Source of the DNA: Burkholderiaceae bacterium
Lineage (GTDB): Bacteria > Pseudomonadota > Gammaproteobacteria > Burkholderiales > Burkholderiaceae_C
Length of the DNA stretch: 35,120 nucleotides
Reading direction: 5' to 3'
Assembly: GCA_031277295.1 (NCBI GenBank)
Contig: JAITMV010000137.1
Span: 1-35,120, forward strand
This document shows, in pieces, positions 15,742 through 25,378 of the stretch (positions are counted from its first letter, which is position 1; each line of letters opens with the position of its first letter). The translations under genes and the position numbers were made by a program. The notes under the pieces were generated by a model that ran no database searches, had not been told where the DNA came from, and saw only the letters and a list, made by a program, of their open reading frames with translations.

Positions 15742-18700
15742 CAAAGAGCCTCCTGGATGTCCATGGCCTCAGGCTTGCCCAAGTCACCGCCATGCACGTC
15801 AAACCACACCGCATATAGCGCGGGCAGATACAACAGCGTCAAGATGGTCGCCCCGGTGATGCCTCCCATGAGGGCGGTAGCCATGGGGCCGAAAAAATTG
15901 TTTCTCACCAGCGGGATAAGTGCCAGCACCGCCGCCGCGGCGGTTAGCGTGATAGGCCGGAAGCGCCGTACCGTGGCGCCGACGATAGCTTCCAAGCGAG
16001 AGCGGCCAGCGGCTACATCCTGATCAATCTGATCGACCAGAATGACTGAGTTGCGCATGATGATGCCAAACATCGCAATCACGCCCAGCAAGGCGACAAA
16101 TCCAAAAGGCTGTCTTAACAGCAGCAACGCGGCCACCACGCCAATGAGGCCCAGAGGCGCTGTGAGCACGACCATCATCACGCGCGCAAAACTTTGCAAC
16201 TGGATCATGAGCAGGCTCAATACGGCAATGACCATGAACGGCATCTGCGCGCTGATCGAGTTTTGCGCCTTGGCGTTTTCTTCGATCGGCCCTCCCGCGA
16301 CAATCCGGTAGCCTGGAGGAAGGGCAGTTTGAATGTCCTTTAGTTTCTCGTCTAGCGCGGCTGCGACGTCAATGCCTTGAATGCCTGCAATCACGTCGGC
16401 CTGCGCCACGATGGTCGGCTGGCTGTCGCGCTCCCAGATGACCGAATAGCCCAACTCATGGCGCATACGGCCAACGGCAGTGAGCGGCACCGGGCCTTGG
16501 GCCGAAGGTAGCGTCAATGCGTCCAGACGCGATGGATCCATGCGCTCGTTTTTGGGCGCTCTAAGATCGATGCCGATGAGCCGGTCGCTCTCACGATATT
16601 GCGAAACGGTAAAGCCGCTCAGCGACATCGCCAAAAAACTGGCTATATCCTGCGCCGAAAGTCCCAGTGCATTGGCTTTCTTGTCGTCAATCTCAAAGCG
16701 CACTTGGCGCGCTGCAGGCTCGTCCCAATCCAACTGTACGTCGAGAGTGCGAGGATCGCCGCGCATGACTTGAACCACCTGCTGGGCAATGCCGTGCACG
16801 GTCTCGATATCCTCGCCACTGACCCGGAACTGCAGTGGATAGCCCGCGGGCGGACCGGTTTCCAGGCGCACAATGCGCGTGCGCACATCGGAGAACTGCT
16901 CTCGCAGCACTTGGCCTAGCCATTGCGCCAGGCGCTCGCGATCTTTGAGCGACTTGGCCGTAACAATCATCTGAGCGAAATTGGGCGCGGGCAACTGTTG
17001 GTCAAGCGGCAGATAAAAGCGCGGCGCGCCGCTGCCCACAAAACTTACCTCATGGTCAATTTCCGCACGCTCCTTGAGTACGCGCTCCAGCCGCTGCGTG
17101 ACGCGTAACGTCGCCTCGAACGAGGCGTTTTCCTGCAACCGAATATCCACCAGTAATTCGGGGCGCTCCGAGCTTGGGAAAAATTGCTTGGGCACAAGCG
17201 TAAAGCCCGCCAATGACAGCACAAAAAGTGCCGTCGCGATGCCCAACACGATAAAACGCCGCCGCACGCACCATAGGATTAGGCGATTCAGGCGTTTGTA
17301 AAAGCGGCTGTCATAGACATCGTGCTCCACGTCAACTGAGCCATGCCCTTCGTGCTCAGCACTCGCCTTATGTTCAGGCAACAACCAATAGCCCAGTAGT
17401 GGAATGAGTGTCACCGCCGCTAGCCATGAGGCGATGAGCGCGATGGCCGAAACCTCGAAAATCGCGCGCGTGTATTCGCCCGTGGCGGACTTGGCCAGGG
17501 CAATGGGCAAAAATCCGCTGACCGTTACCAGCGTGCCGGTCAGCATGGGAAATGCCGTGCTCGTGTAGGCAAATGCGGCCGCGCGGGCGCGCGGCCAGCC
17601 CTGTGCGAGTTTTACCGCCATCATCTCTATGGCAATGATGGCGTCGTCCACCAGCAAGCCCAGCGCCAGCACCAAGGTGCCAAGCGATACTTTGTTCAAG
17701 CCGATGTCAAACATGTGCATCAGCAGCGTGGTGATGGCCAGCACCACCGGTATGGAAATCACCACCACCATGCCCATGCGCACACCCAGTGAAAACAAAC
17801 TTACCAGCAGCACGATAACGACGGCCTCGGCGACCGAGCGGGTGAATTCATCGACCGATTTCGACACGGCCCGTGGCATGCTAGAGACCTCTTTCAATAC
17901 AAGCCCTACAGGCAGTTGTGTGCGCAACTGCTCCAAGCGCTGCGAAAGCGCTTTGCCTAAAGCGACTACATTGATATCTGGCTGCATGGTGATGCCGATG
18001 CCCACTACGGGTTGTTCTTCTTGGCGCATCTGCATGACCTGTGGATCGACGTAGCCGCGCCGGATTGCGGCAATATCACCGAGGCGCACGTTGCGGTCGT
18101 CAATGACAAGGAGCGTTTGCGCGAGCTCGGTCAGGCTTTGAAACTGACCCGTTACGCGCATTTGCACTATGTCGTCCGCGCTGGCCACCTCGCCTGCGGC
18201 GGTTACGGCGTTGCGCGCGGCCAACTGATGGGCGATTTGTTGTGGCGAGATGCCTAGAGCGCTCAGGCGCGTGTTGGGAATCTCGACGGTGATGCGTTCC
18301 TCTTGCTTGCCAAAGTAGTTGACCTTGGCCACGCCTGGCACGCGCAGCAACTCGGTGCGCAGCATTTCGGCGTAAGCATGCACCTGGGCAGGCTCGAATC
18401 CGTCGCCTTGCAGTGTAAGGATGCTGATGAAGACGTCGCCAAACTCGTCGTTAAAGCCCAGCGGCAACACGCCCGTGGGCAGGGTATGCGCGATGTCGCC
18501 CAGCCTCTTGCGTACCTCGTACCACTGCGCGGCGACCTTTTTGGCAGGCACCGAATCCTTCATCGTGTAGAAGATCATCGATTGGCCGGGCCGGGAGTAG
18601 CTGCGGATGAAGTCCGTGTGAGGAATTTCCTGAAGCTTGCGCGTGAGGCGATCAGTGACCTGCAACTGCATCTGGCGCGCGTCGGCGCCGGGCCAGCGGG

Positions 18701-18908
18701 CCTCGATGACCATGACGCGAAACGTGAAAGGCGGGTCTTCAGACTGTGCGAGTTGTGTCGCTGACAGGATGCCCCAGACAGTGACCAAGACAAAGAAAAA
18801 CGTGACGAGCGCTTTGTGGTGCAGCGTCCAAACCGAGAGGTTGAACTTAGGGCGTGCGCTGACAGGCTCATGGTTTAACGCCTGCGCAAATGCTTGTTTG
18901 AGCTTCAT
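15741..18908 (-). CDS. RND efflux pump, inner-membrane transporter
   Basis: Encodes 1055 residues. A first transmembrane helix near 34-53 is followed by a large periplasmic loop, a block of membrane helices from about 356, a second loop and a final helix block: the duplicated AcrB-type plan. The proton-relay Asp pair is at 421-422 in LGLLVDDAIIAIEM. The sequence resembles the drug-type (HAE-1-like) branch more than metal-type CusA, but I cannot assign a substrate. Uptake of substrate from periplasm or inner leaflet and proton-driven export are family knowledge. The start overlaps the fusion protein's stop as ATGA, so translation is coupled. Control probably comes from the divergent ArsR-family gene. 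Confidence 0.93.
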   Translation of the reverse strand: MKLKQAFAQALNHEPVSARPKFNLSVWTLHHKALVTFFFVLVTVWGILSATQLAQSEDPPFTFRVMVIEARWPGADARQMQLQVTDRLTRKLQEIPHTDFIRSYSRPGQSMIFYTMKDSVPAKKVAAQWYEVRKRLGDIAHTLPTGVLPLGFNDEFGDVFISILTLQGDGFEPAQVHAYAEMLRTELLRVPGVAKVNYFGKQEERITVEIPNTRLSALGISPQQIAHQLAARNAVTAAGEVASADDIVQMRVTGQFQSLTELAQTLLVIDDRNVRLGDIAAIRRGYVDPQVMQMRQEEQPVVGIGITMQPDINVVALGKALSQRLEQLRTQLPVGLVLKEVSSMPRAVSKSVDEFTRSVAEAVVIVLLVSLFSLGVRMGMVVVISIPVVLAITTLLMHMFDIGLNKVSLGTLVLALGLLVDDAIIAIEMMAVKLAQGWPRARAAAFAYTSTAFPMLTGTLVTVSGFLPIALAKSATGEYTRAIFEVSAIALIASWLAAVTLIPLLGYWLLPEHKASAEHEGHGSVDVEHDVYDSRFYKRLNRLILWCVRRRFIVLGIATALFVLSLAGFTLVPKQFFPSSERPELLVDIRLQENASFEATLRVTQRLERVLKERAEIDHEVSFVGSGAPRFYLPLDQQLPAPNFAQMIVTAKSLKDRERLAQWLGQVLREQFSDVRTRIVRLETGPPAGYPLQFRVSGEDIETVHGIAQQVVQVMRGDPRTLDVQLDWDEPAARQVRFEIDDKKANALGLSAQDIASFLAMSLSGFTVSQYRESDRLIGIDLRAPKNERMDPSRLDALTLPSAQGPVPLTAVGRMRHELGYSVIWERDSQPTIVAQADVIAGIQGIDVAAALDEKLKDIQTALPPGYRIVAGGPIEENAKAQNSISAQMPFMVIAVLSLLMIQLQSFARVMMVVLTAPLGLIGVVAALLLLRQPFGFVALLGVIAMFGIIMRNSVILVDQIDQDVAAGRSRLEAIVGATVRRFRPITLTAAAAVLALIPLVRNNFFGPMATALMGGITGATILTLLYLPALYAVWFDVHGGDLGKPEAMDIQEAL

Positions 18909-20041
18909 TCAGAAAAAAGCTCCGGACGCAAAGGCGCTACAACGCGGACTTTCTGGCCCGCTGTCACGGTATGCACGCCCTGCCAGACCACCCGCTCGCC
19001 TGCCTGAATGCCCGCCGCCACTGTGACGCTGCGCTCACCGTAATGGTCAATGCGCACCCGGCGCAACTCCAGGGTATCGTCGGCGGGCTTGACGATCCAC
19101 AGCGCAGGATCGGCGCCGTCGTGAAACAAGGCCGTCGCCGGCAGCATAAACGTCGGTGTCCGCGCCGCGTCGTGGGCGTCAAAGGCAATATCGACCGTCA
19201 TACCCAGCTTCAACTCGGGCAGCGGCTGTGCAATGCTCAGCTTGACACGAAAAGTGCGGCTGCCGCTTTGTGTTGCCGGGGCGATTTCCCGCACATGAGC
19301 ATTCAAATACCGTCCTGGCAGCGCTGCTAACGTGAGGCTGGCGTGCTGATCGCGGGCAAGCTGTGACACAACCGTCTCGGGCGCATCGCAAATGGCGTCA
19401 AGCTGGCCGCTCCAGGCGATCTCATAAACGACCTGACCGGCAGCGACGTTCTGATCGGTATCTGCTCGCTCAGCAGTGATCACGCCATCGTGATCGGCTT
19501 TGAGTGTCGTGTACTGTGCCTGGTTGTCCGCCAGCGCTAGTTGCTGCTTGGCTTGATCGCGCTGCGCCAACGCCGCGGCATGGGCGTTGCGCGTGGCCTC
19601 AAACTGTGCTGGCGCAATGAGGCGCTCATGGATTTGCGCCTGATCGCGTTGCAACTGCTCCAACGCATACCGCAATTGATGTTCAGCCGCATCCAACTGC
19701 GCGCGCGCTGTCGCCAGTGTTCTGTTTAGATCGCTCGGGTCAAGCTGGGCAAGAACCTGACCGGCCTGAACTTTGTCACCCAAACGAGCCTTGCGCTCAA
19801 TAATTTTTCCTGCCACGCGAAACGACAACGCCGCACCGTGGCGCGATGCGATCTGGCCGGGTAGCCGTACTTGGTCAATGCGCGCATTGGCCTGGGCCGC
19901 AACGGCTACGACGGGTTTGACTTGGAGTGCGCTAGGGACGCCGCGATGGCATCCCGCCAGCACAAGTACCAGCCATGACAGCGCCGCCGTCCACCTTAGC
20001 AAGCGCACTGAAGACAAGCGGTAATTGTGAGCCGTCAACAT
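18905..20041 (-). CDS. RND membrane fusion protein (periplasmic adaptor lipoprotein)
   Basis: Encodes 378 residues. The lipobox LVLAGC puts the lipidated cysteine at residue 31. A biotinyl-lipoyl-like half follows (KIIERKARLGDKVQAGQVLA), then a coiled-coil hairpin over roughly 105-170 rich in Ala/Gln, the second lipoyl half with DGVITAERADTDQNVAAGQVV, and beta-barrel and membrane-proximal domains to the end. It joins the pump to the outer-membrane factor. First gene of the operon, with ATG 20041 about 177 bp from the palindromic operator. A housekeeping-type adaptor for drugs, metals or solvents; the sequence gives no substrate. Confidence 0.92.
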   Translation of the reverse strand: MLTAHNYRLSSVRLLRWTAALSWLVLVLAGCHRGVPSALQVKPVVAVAAQANARIDQVRLPGQIASRHGAALSFRVAGKIIERKARLGDKVQAGQVLAQLDPSDLNRTLATARAQLDAAEHQLRYALEQLQRDQAQIHERLIAPAQFEATRNAHAAALAQRDQAKQQLALADNQAQYTTLKADHDGVITAERADTDQNVAAGQVVYEIAWSGQLDAICDAPETVVSQLARDQHASLTLAALPGRYLNAHVREIAPATQSGSRTFRVKLSIAQPLPELKLGMTVDIAFDAHDAARTPTFMLPATALFHDGADPALWIVKPADDTLELRRVRIDHYGERSVTVAAGIQAGERVVWQGVHTVTAGQKVRVVAPLRPELFSE

Positions 20042-20217
20042 GGATATTTCATCATGGCGACACCAAAAGCGCCCGGCAACGGGATGTCTAGGTGCATGGC
20101 ATGCAACGGCGGGGCTTGCGTCCGAAGTGAGACAGGCCGTGCGCCCAGGCGCTCATCCGCAGGGACTGCATGAAACGCCGCTCCAATCATGATCGAGTCT
20201 TGGGTAGTCATATTCCA

Positions 20218-20251
20218 ATCATATCGTAATTTAACGAAATTACGATATGAT
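20218..20251. promoter_or_regulatory. Perfect palindromic operator, likely for the ArsR-family repressor
   Basis: Arms ATCATATCGTAATTT (20218-20232) and its exact complement (20237-20251) enclose AACG. Long AT-rich dyads of this kind are typical sites for ArsR/SmtB dimers. It sits in the divergent gap between the RND operon and the regulator gene, so binding could silence both directions. The final base starts the -10-like TATAAA. Confidence 0.75.
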
Positions 20252-20256
20252 ATAAA
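20251..20256 (+). promoter_or_regulatory. -10 box very close to the arsR start codon
   Basis: TATAAA ends 8 bases before the GTG start of the regulator and no ribosome binding site lies between. Normal initiation 6-7 bases after the box would give a leaderless or nearly leaderless message. An in-frame TAA at 20253-20255 excludes a longer protein. The -35 region is weak and buried in the palindrome. Confidence 0.45.
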
Positions 20257-20264
20257 CTCGTGCT

Positions 20265-20576
20265 GTGCAAAAAGCTTTACTCAGCAAACATACGCAGGCG
20301 TTTTTGCGGGCATTGGCAAGCCCAACGCGGCAGGCTTTGCTCATGCAGCTTGCCGGGGGCGAGACGCTTACGGTGGGCCAGATTGCCGAACAATGCAAGA
20401 TTGGCCAGTCCACCGCTTCCGAACAACTTGCCTTGCTGCGACAAGGCGGGCTTGTTGCTGCCAGCCGCGCAGGTAAACAGCGCCTGTATTACGCTGATGC
20501 CGCCAGCATTCGGGCGCAACTGAACCTTCTCATCGAGGCGCTTGAGCAGTGCTGTCCGCCAAGCTCAAAGCGGTGA
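20265..20576 (+). CDS. ArsR/SmtB-family transcriptional repressor
   Basis: Encodes 103 residues from GTG 20265. The winged helix-turn-helix is clear: LRALASPTRQALLMQL, then LTVGQIAEQCKIGQSTASEQ with the recognition helix, and a wing at SRAGKQRLYYA. Cysteines are 44, 96 and 97; the CC pair near the C-terminus recalls the C-terminal arsenite site of the Acidithiobacillus ferrooxidans type ArsR, while the classical CxC in the DNA-binding helix is absent. So a metal(loid) or thiol-reactive inducer is plausible but unproven. It is divergent from the RND operon with a perfect dyad between. I infer repression of that operon and itself. Confidence 0.88.
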   Translation: MQKALLSKHTQAFLRALASPTRQALLMQLAGGETLTVGQIAEQCKIGQSTASEQLALLRQGGLVAASRAGKQRLYYADAASIRAQLNLLIEALEQCCPPSSKR

Positions 20577-20995
20577 TACCCGATGGTATAGACCGGGTGA
20601 GGCATTGTGCTTAAGCGCACAGCGAGAGTTTGGCGTCCAGCGTGAGCACCTCTTTCGGCGCGGATGCATCATCCTAGAAACCGCAGCCCGCCGCTTGTTA
20701 TCTTCAGGAGAGCCGTATGGATGTTGACTTTCGGGCCTTGGCTCCCCTTAACCTCTTGGGTGAGCGCGCTACGCACCCGATGATCAGGCCGCGAAAACCT
20801 AGGCATTCTGGCGCGCTGGCGGCGAAAGCTCCTCGCCCACGCACACGAGTGCGCGGCCTTGGTCGCTCTTGCCAGCCCGCCCGATGACGACTCAGCTCGG
20901 GCGCGTCCAACTACGGTGTCTAGGATCATCGCAACCCGGACCACGCTCACCGCCAATTCACGTAACGCGCCCCATCTTTCGGCGGCGACGTTCGT
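20577..20995. other. Gap between arsR-type gene and glnD
   Basis: Some 420 GC-rich bases lie between the convergent arsR-type gene and glnD. Short open frames occur on both strands (for example 20669-20956, minus) but carry no motif I recognise. A strong ribosome-binding-like CAGGAG at 20705 precedes ATG 20717, yet the frame that follows is short and looks non-coding. I see no intrinsic terminator with a T-run. Confidence 0.5.
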
Positions 20996-23614
20996 TTACT
21001 GCGTCTCCAGCACCTGCATCAGTTCCTGCTCGATCTCCAGCTGCGTGCGGCTGTCTTGCAGGCGTGCGCCTTGCAGCAAGAACACGTCTTCAACGCGTTC
21101 GCCCAAGGTGGTGATCTTGGCCAGTTCAACGTCGATCTGGTAGCGGCCCAGGACGCGGGCGATGCTGTAGAGCAGGCCGACGCGGTCGCTGGCGGTGACG
21201 GCCAGCAGCCAGTGCTGCGCTTTTTCGTCCGGGCGCAGGTCAACGCGCGGGGCGATTGGAAAACTCTTGACGCGGCGCGAGACGCGACCCATGCGCGGCG
21301 CGGGCAGGTCGGTGCGGCTTTGAATGGCGACGGGCAACTCGGTCTCGATGACGCTGATCAATTCGCGGTAATCCTCGGTCTCGAATGAACGCACGACCTG
21401 GAAGGTGTCCAGCGCGCAGCCGTCGCGCGTGGTGTGGATCTTGGCGTCCAGAATCGAAAAACCCGCGCGGTCGAAGTGGCCGCAAATGCGGGCAAACAAA
21501 TCGGGCCGGTCCTGGGCGTAGACCAGCACCTGTAGGCCTTCACCCACGGGCGACAGGCGAGCGCGCACGATGGTTGCGGCGTTTGCGTCTGCGCCCGCGC
21601 GCAGGTGATGCGCGAGGTGCAGCGTATGCCAAGCGATGTCGCCAGCGTCGTGGCGCATGAAATAGCTGACTTGCAAGGTGTCCCACAATGCCTGGCGCGC
21701 TTGGCTCGATATGCCGGAAGACTCCAGTTGCGCGACGGCCTGGCGCTTGCGCGATTCAATTACGGCGTCGGCGTCCGGCGCGCGGCCGCCTAGGGCGCGC
21801 ACCGTGAGCCGGTACAGGTCTTCCAGTAGCTTGCCTTTCCAGGCGTTCCAGACCTTGGGGCTGGTGCCGCGCACGTCGGCCACGGTCAGCAGGTACAGCG
21901 CGGTCAGGTTGCGCTCGTTGCCGACGCGTTGGGCGAAAGCCTGAATCACGTCGGGATCGCTCAAGTCTTTCTTTTGCGCGATGCTGCTCATGCTCAGGTG
22001 CTCGCGGACCAAAAATTCGATCAAACAGGCGTCGTGCTGCTGGACGCCGTGCCGGGCGCAAAAGCGCCTCGCTTCGGCGGCGCCCAGTTCGGAATGGTCG
22101 CCGCCGCGGCCCTTGGCGATGTCGTGAAACAGCGCGGCGGTAAACAGAATCCACGGTTTGTCCCAGCCGGCTGCCAGTTGCGAGCAAAACGGGTATTCGT
22201 GCGCGTGCTCGGCAACGAAAAAGCGCCGCATGTTGCGCAGCACCATCAGGATGTGCTGATCGACCGTGTAGACGTGAAACAAGTCGTGCTGCATCTGCCC
22301 GACGATGTGGCGGAACACCCATAGATAGCGCCCGAGTACCGAGGTCTGGTTCATCAGCCGGAAGGCGTGCGTGATACCACGCGGCTGTTGCAAGATGGCC
22401 AAAAAGGCGGCGCGGTTGGCAGGGTCGTTGCGGAACGCCCGACTCATTACCGGTCGCGCGTTGTAAAGCGCCCGCAAGGTGCGCGCCGCCAGGCCCGTGA
22501 TGCCGGGCGTTTGCTCGAACAGCAAAAAGGTTTCCAAAATGGCGTGCGGCTGGCGCTGATATATATCGTCGCCGGCCACTTCGATCAGGCCGTCCTTGTC
22601 CAGAAAACGCTCGTTGATGCGGCGCGGCGCGGGCGCTTGCTCGCCACGCGCGGCGCGCAGGTATTCCTCAATGCCTTGCAGCAGCACCTGATTGAGTTGC
22701 GTCACCGCCTTGGCGGCCCAGTAGTAGCGGCGCATCAGCACCTCGCCAGCGTGCATCAGCATGTGGCCATCGGCGGCGAAGCGGTGCGCGTAGCCGAACG
22801 ATTCGGCCACCGTGTTTTGCAAATCGAACACCAGCCGGTCCTCGCGCCGTCCGGCGACGATGTGCAACCGCGCGCGAATGGCGGAGATTACCGCCTCGTT
22901 ATGGCGCAGTTCGCGCAATTCGTGCGGCGTCACCAAACCGGCGGCGGCCAGACCCTTCCAGTGGTTGCCGATGCCCGCGGCTCGCGCCGTCCACAGGATG
23001 ATCTGCAAATCGCGCAAGCCGCCGGGAGACTCCTTGCAGTTCGGCTCCAGCGCATAGGGTGTGTCTTCGTACTTGGCGTGGCGCTGGCGCATTTCCAGCC
23101 ACTTGGCGGTGAAAAAGTCCAGCGCGTCCAGTTGGTCCGCAAAGCGCTGTCGAAATTGACGCAGCAGCGCGTGTGAGCCGGTCACCAAACGCGACTCCAG
23201 CAGTGCTGTCTGCACGGTGATGTCGGCGTGCGCTTCGTCCAAGCACTGGCGGGTGGTGCGCACGCTGGAGCCGATCTCCAGTCCGGCGTCCCAACAGCGG
23301 GTGATGAAACCTTCGATGCGTCCGCGCAGCGCCGCGTCGGTGGAGGGATCGACATCGGGCGGCAGCAACAGCACCACATCGACGTCGGAATAGGGAAACA
23401 ACTCGCCGCGGCCGTAGCCGCCCACCGCCAGCAACGCCATGCCGGGGCCGAAGCCGGTGTCGTGCCACAGGGCGCTCAGTGCGTCATCGGTCAAAGCGGC
23501 TAGTCGCTTGAGCGCCCAACGCACGCCGCGCATCGACGCGCCGTTTTGGGTGCGCATATCGCTCAGCAGCGCCTGCTTGCGTTGGCGGTAATCGGTGGCC
23601 GGCACAAGCTGCAT
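20996..23614 (-). CDS. glnD: Bifunctional PII uridylyltransferase / uridylyl-removing enzyme
   Basis: Encodes 872 residues. It attaches UMP to PII proteins when glutamine is low and removes it when high, so it sets nitrogen regulation. Domains in order: nucleotidyltransferase with [16 protein letters not shown] at 65-80 (Asp77 and Asp79 bind metal); a helical linker with [15 protein letters not shown]; an HD hydrolase domain with [12 protein letters not shown] (His497-Asp498); and two C-terminal ACT domains that sense glutamine. I chose ATG 23614, 8 bases after the map stop; an upstream start at 23734 would overlap map by 112 bases and adds an unconserved tail. The order map-glnD is common in betaproteobacteria. 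It is intact. Confidence 0.95.
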   Translation of the reverse strand: MQLVPATDYRQRKQALLSDMRTQNGASMRGVRWALKRLAALTDDALSALWHDTGFGPGMALLAVGGYGRGELFPYSDVDVVLLLPPDVDPSTDAALRGRIEGFITRCWDAGLEIGSSVRTTRQCLDEAHADITVQTALLESRLVTGSHALLRQFRQRFADQLDALDFFTAKWLEMRQRHAKYEDTPYALEPNCKESPGGLRDLQIILWTARAAGIGNHWKGLAAAGLVTPHELRELRHNEAVISAIRARLHIVAGRREDRLVFDLQNTVAESFGYAHRFAADGHMLMHAGEVLMRRYYWAAKAVTQLNQVLLQGIEEYLRAARGEQAPAPRRINERFLDKDGLIEVAGDDIYQRQPHAILETFLLFEQTPGITGLAARTLRALYNARPVMSRAFRNDPANRAAFLAILQQPRGITHAFRLMNQTSVLGRYLWVFRHIVGQMQHDLFHVYTVDQHILMVLRNMRRFFVAEHAHEYPFCSQLAAGWDKPWILFTAALFHDIAKGRGGDHSELGAAEARRFCARHGVQQHDACLIEFLVREHLSMSSIAQKKDLSDPDVIQAFAQRVGNERNLTALYLLTVADVRGTSPKVWNAWKGKLLEDLYRLTVRALGGRAPDADAVIESRKRQAVAQLESSGISSQARQALWDTLQVSYFMRHDAGDIAWHTLHLAHHLRAGADANAATIVRARLSPVGEGLQVLVYAQDRPDLFARICGHFDRAGFSILDAKIHTTRDGCALDTFQVVRSFETEDYRELISVIETELPVAIQSRTDLPAPRMGRVSRRVKSFPIAPRVDLRPDEKAQHWLLAVTASDRVGLLYSIARVLGRYQIDVELAKITTLGERVEDVFLLQGARLQDSRTQLEIEQELMQVLETQ

Positions 23615-23622
23615 CGCGCGGA

Positions 23623-24444
23623 TCAGGCAATCACGGACCCCATGTCCTTGACGAAGCTCGGCACGGGCGGCATACCGGGCGACAGCGTCAGCACCTCGCG
23701 GCCCGTCGGCGTGACCAGCACTGTATGCTCCCATTGCGCCGACAGACAGCGGTCACGCGTGACGATGGTCCAGCCGTCGTTCAACTCTTTGATGTCGCGC
23801 TTGCCGATGTTGATCATCGGTTCAATAGTGAAGATCATCCCAGGCGTCAACTCCTCGCCCGTGCCCGGCTGGCCGTAGTGCAGCACTTGCGGCTCTTCAT
23901 GAAACTTCTGGCCGATGCCGTGACCGCAGAACTCGCGCACTACCGACAGACCGTGCCCCTCGGCGAACTTTTGAATCGCGTGGCCGATGTCGCCCAGCCG
24001 CGCGCCGGGCTTTACTTGCTCGATACCCAGCCACATGGCTTCGTAAGTCAGCCGGCACAGCCGCCGCGCGGCAATGGAGCAGGCGCCGACCTCGAACATG
24101 CGGCTGGAGTCCCCGAACCAACCGTCCGGCGTAACCACGGTCACGTCCACGTTCACGATGTCGCCTTTTTTAAGCGGCTTGCTGTTTGGGATGCCGTGAC
24201 ACACCACCTGATTGACCGAGGTACAGACATGGCCGGGGTAGGGCGGATAACCCGGCGGCTGATAGCCGATGGTGGCCGAGCGCGTGTCGCGCGCGGTCAT
24301 GGCCTCGGCGCACACACGGTCGATTTCCAGCGTGGTTACACCGGGCCTGATATGCGGGCCGATCTCGTCCAGCACTTCGGCGGCAATGCGGCAGGCCTCG
24401 CGCATGCGGGCGATGCCAGTCTCGTCCTTGATGATGAAGCTCAT
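23623..24444 (-). CDS. map: Methionine aminopeptidase, type I
   Basis: Encodes 273 residues. It removes the initiator methionine from nascent proteins. The five metal ligands and substrate histidine are all present: His83, Asp100 (NVDVT), Asp112 (FGDSS), His175 (CGHGIG), Glu208 (TIEPM) and Glu239 (QWEHT), with the expected spacing relative to the E. coli enzyme. ATG 24444 gives the normal start [19 protein letters not shown]; an in-frame start at 24528 would add 28 residues without similarity. It is followed directly by glnD on the same strand, which suggests one transcript. The upstream 190 bp to livF hold a small hairpin and the presumed promoter. Confidence 0.96.
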   Translation of the reverse strand: MSFIIKDETGIARMREACRIAAEVLDEIGPHIRPGVTTLEIDRVCAEAMTARDTRSATIGYQPPGYPPYPGHVCTSVNQVVCHGIPNSKPLKKGDIVNVDVTVVTPDGWFGDSSRMFEVGACSIAARRLCRLTYEAMWLGIEQVKPGARLGDIGHAIQKFAEGHGLSVVREFCGHGIGQKFHEEPQVLHYGQPGTGEELTPGMIFTIEPMINIGKRDIKELNDGWTIVTRDRCLSAQWEHTVLVTPTGREVLTLSPGMPPVPSFVKDMGSVIA

Positions 24445-24577
24445 CCAAAAATTATCCCATTGCCTCCGCCAAACCCGGACATTGCCGCACGCAATACCGG
24501 CGTACTGACCACTGAGCGCGGGCAGCACGGACGGCGATTTGGCCTGGCAGTCGGTTGCAAATCCCTTTGACGGCTAC

Positions 24578-24592
24578 GCGGTTCGAAACCGC
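24578..24592. other. Short perfect hairpin in the livF-map gap
   Basis: GCGGTT pairs with AACCGC around CGA. The loop region resembles a tRNA T-arm (GGTTCGAAACC), but no other tRNA arm folds. It sits between the end of livF and the start of map. Without a T-run it is at best a weak transcript-end structure. Confidence 0.35.
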
Positions 24593-24634
24593 TGCATGGC
24601 GTGGACCAACAGCGCATCAGGGTCGGTCCCAATA

Positions 24635-25378
24635 CTATTCAGGCTCAGCGTGGGTATCCCCGCCAAGGTAGGTGTGCCGCACACGCGGGTCGTCAGCCAA
24701 CGCCCACGAAGCCCCCGAGAGCGCGATTTCCCCCGTTTCCAGCACGTAGCCGTGGTCGGAACTCTCCAGCGCGGCGCGCGCGTTTTGTTCCACCAGCAGG
24801 ATCGACACACCGTCGTCGCGTAGCGCGCGCACGATTGACAGGATTTCTTGCACAATCAGCGGCGCCAAGCCCAGGCTAGGCTCGTCGAGCATCAACAGAC
24901 GCGGCGCGGACATCAGTGCCCGGCCAACGGCGAGCATCTGGCGTTCGCCGCCCGAAAGCGTATCGGCGCGCTGAGTGCGGCGCTCGGTCAAACGCGGAAA
25001 CCGTGCATAGACCGATTCCAGCCGCTGGCGCAAGGCGCCGGCCCGCAAGCGACCCGAATAAGCCCCCAGGCGCAGGTTATCGAGCACCGACAATTCGCCG
25101 AACAATTCACGCTTCTCGGGCACCAGAACGAGACCGCGTTCGACACGCGCTTCGACATCCAGGTGGTGCAAATCCTCGCCTTCGAAACGCAGCACGCCGC
25201 GTGAGGGCAGCAGACCCATCACGGCGGCCAGCAGCGTCGTCTTGCCAGCGCCATTGGGGCCTATCACCGAAATGATTTGCCCGGCTCGCAGCGACAGTGA
25301 CACGCCGCGCACCGCTTCGACTTGACCGTAGACTACATGCAGGTCGCCGATCTCCAGCATCGCATCCGCCGCGGTCAT
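24635..25378 (-). CDS. livF: Branched-chain amino-acid type ABC importer, ATPase LivF
   Basis: Encodes 247 residues, one complete ABC ATPase: Walker [10 protein letters not shown], a [13 protein letters not shown] segment in the Q-loop/LivF region, signature LSGGERQ, Walker [14 protein letters not shown] and the switch histidine position VEQN, which is typical of LivF. ATG 25378 overlaps the stop of the livM-livG fusion as ATGA. Together with LivG it powers import of branched-chain amino acids or related small amides and aromatic compounds; the substrate is set by the binding protein. Last gene of the operon. Confidence 0.93.
   Translation of the reverse strand: MTAADAMLEIGDLHVVYGQVEAVRGVSLSLRAGQIISVIGPNGAGKTTLLAAVMGLLPSRGVLRFEGEDLHHLDVEARVERGLVLVPEKRELFGELSVLDNLRLGAYSGRLRAGALRQRLESVYARFPRLTERRTQRADTLSGGERQMLAVGRALMSAPRLLMLDEPSLGLAPLIVQEILSIVRALRDDGVSILLVEQNARAALESSDHGYVLETGEIALSGASWALADDPRVRHTYLGGDTHAEPE

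Noticed and set aside
20669-20956. 95-codon minus-strand frame beyond the arsR-type gene, considered as a transposase remnant
   Set aside because: I find no transposase motif, inverted ends or target duplication.
23615-23734. 40-residue N-terminal extension of GlnD
   Set aside because: It would overlap map by 112 bases and does not resemble the GlnD N-terminus; ATG 23614 gives the normal length.
24550-24616. tRNA-like segment with TTGCAAA (tRNA-Cys-like anticodon loop) and GGTTCGAAACC (T-arm-like)
   Set aside because: The anticodon stem does not pair, the T stem has at most four pairs, and no D arm or acceptor stem can be formed. Only the small hairpin is kept.
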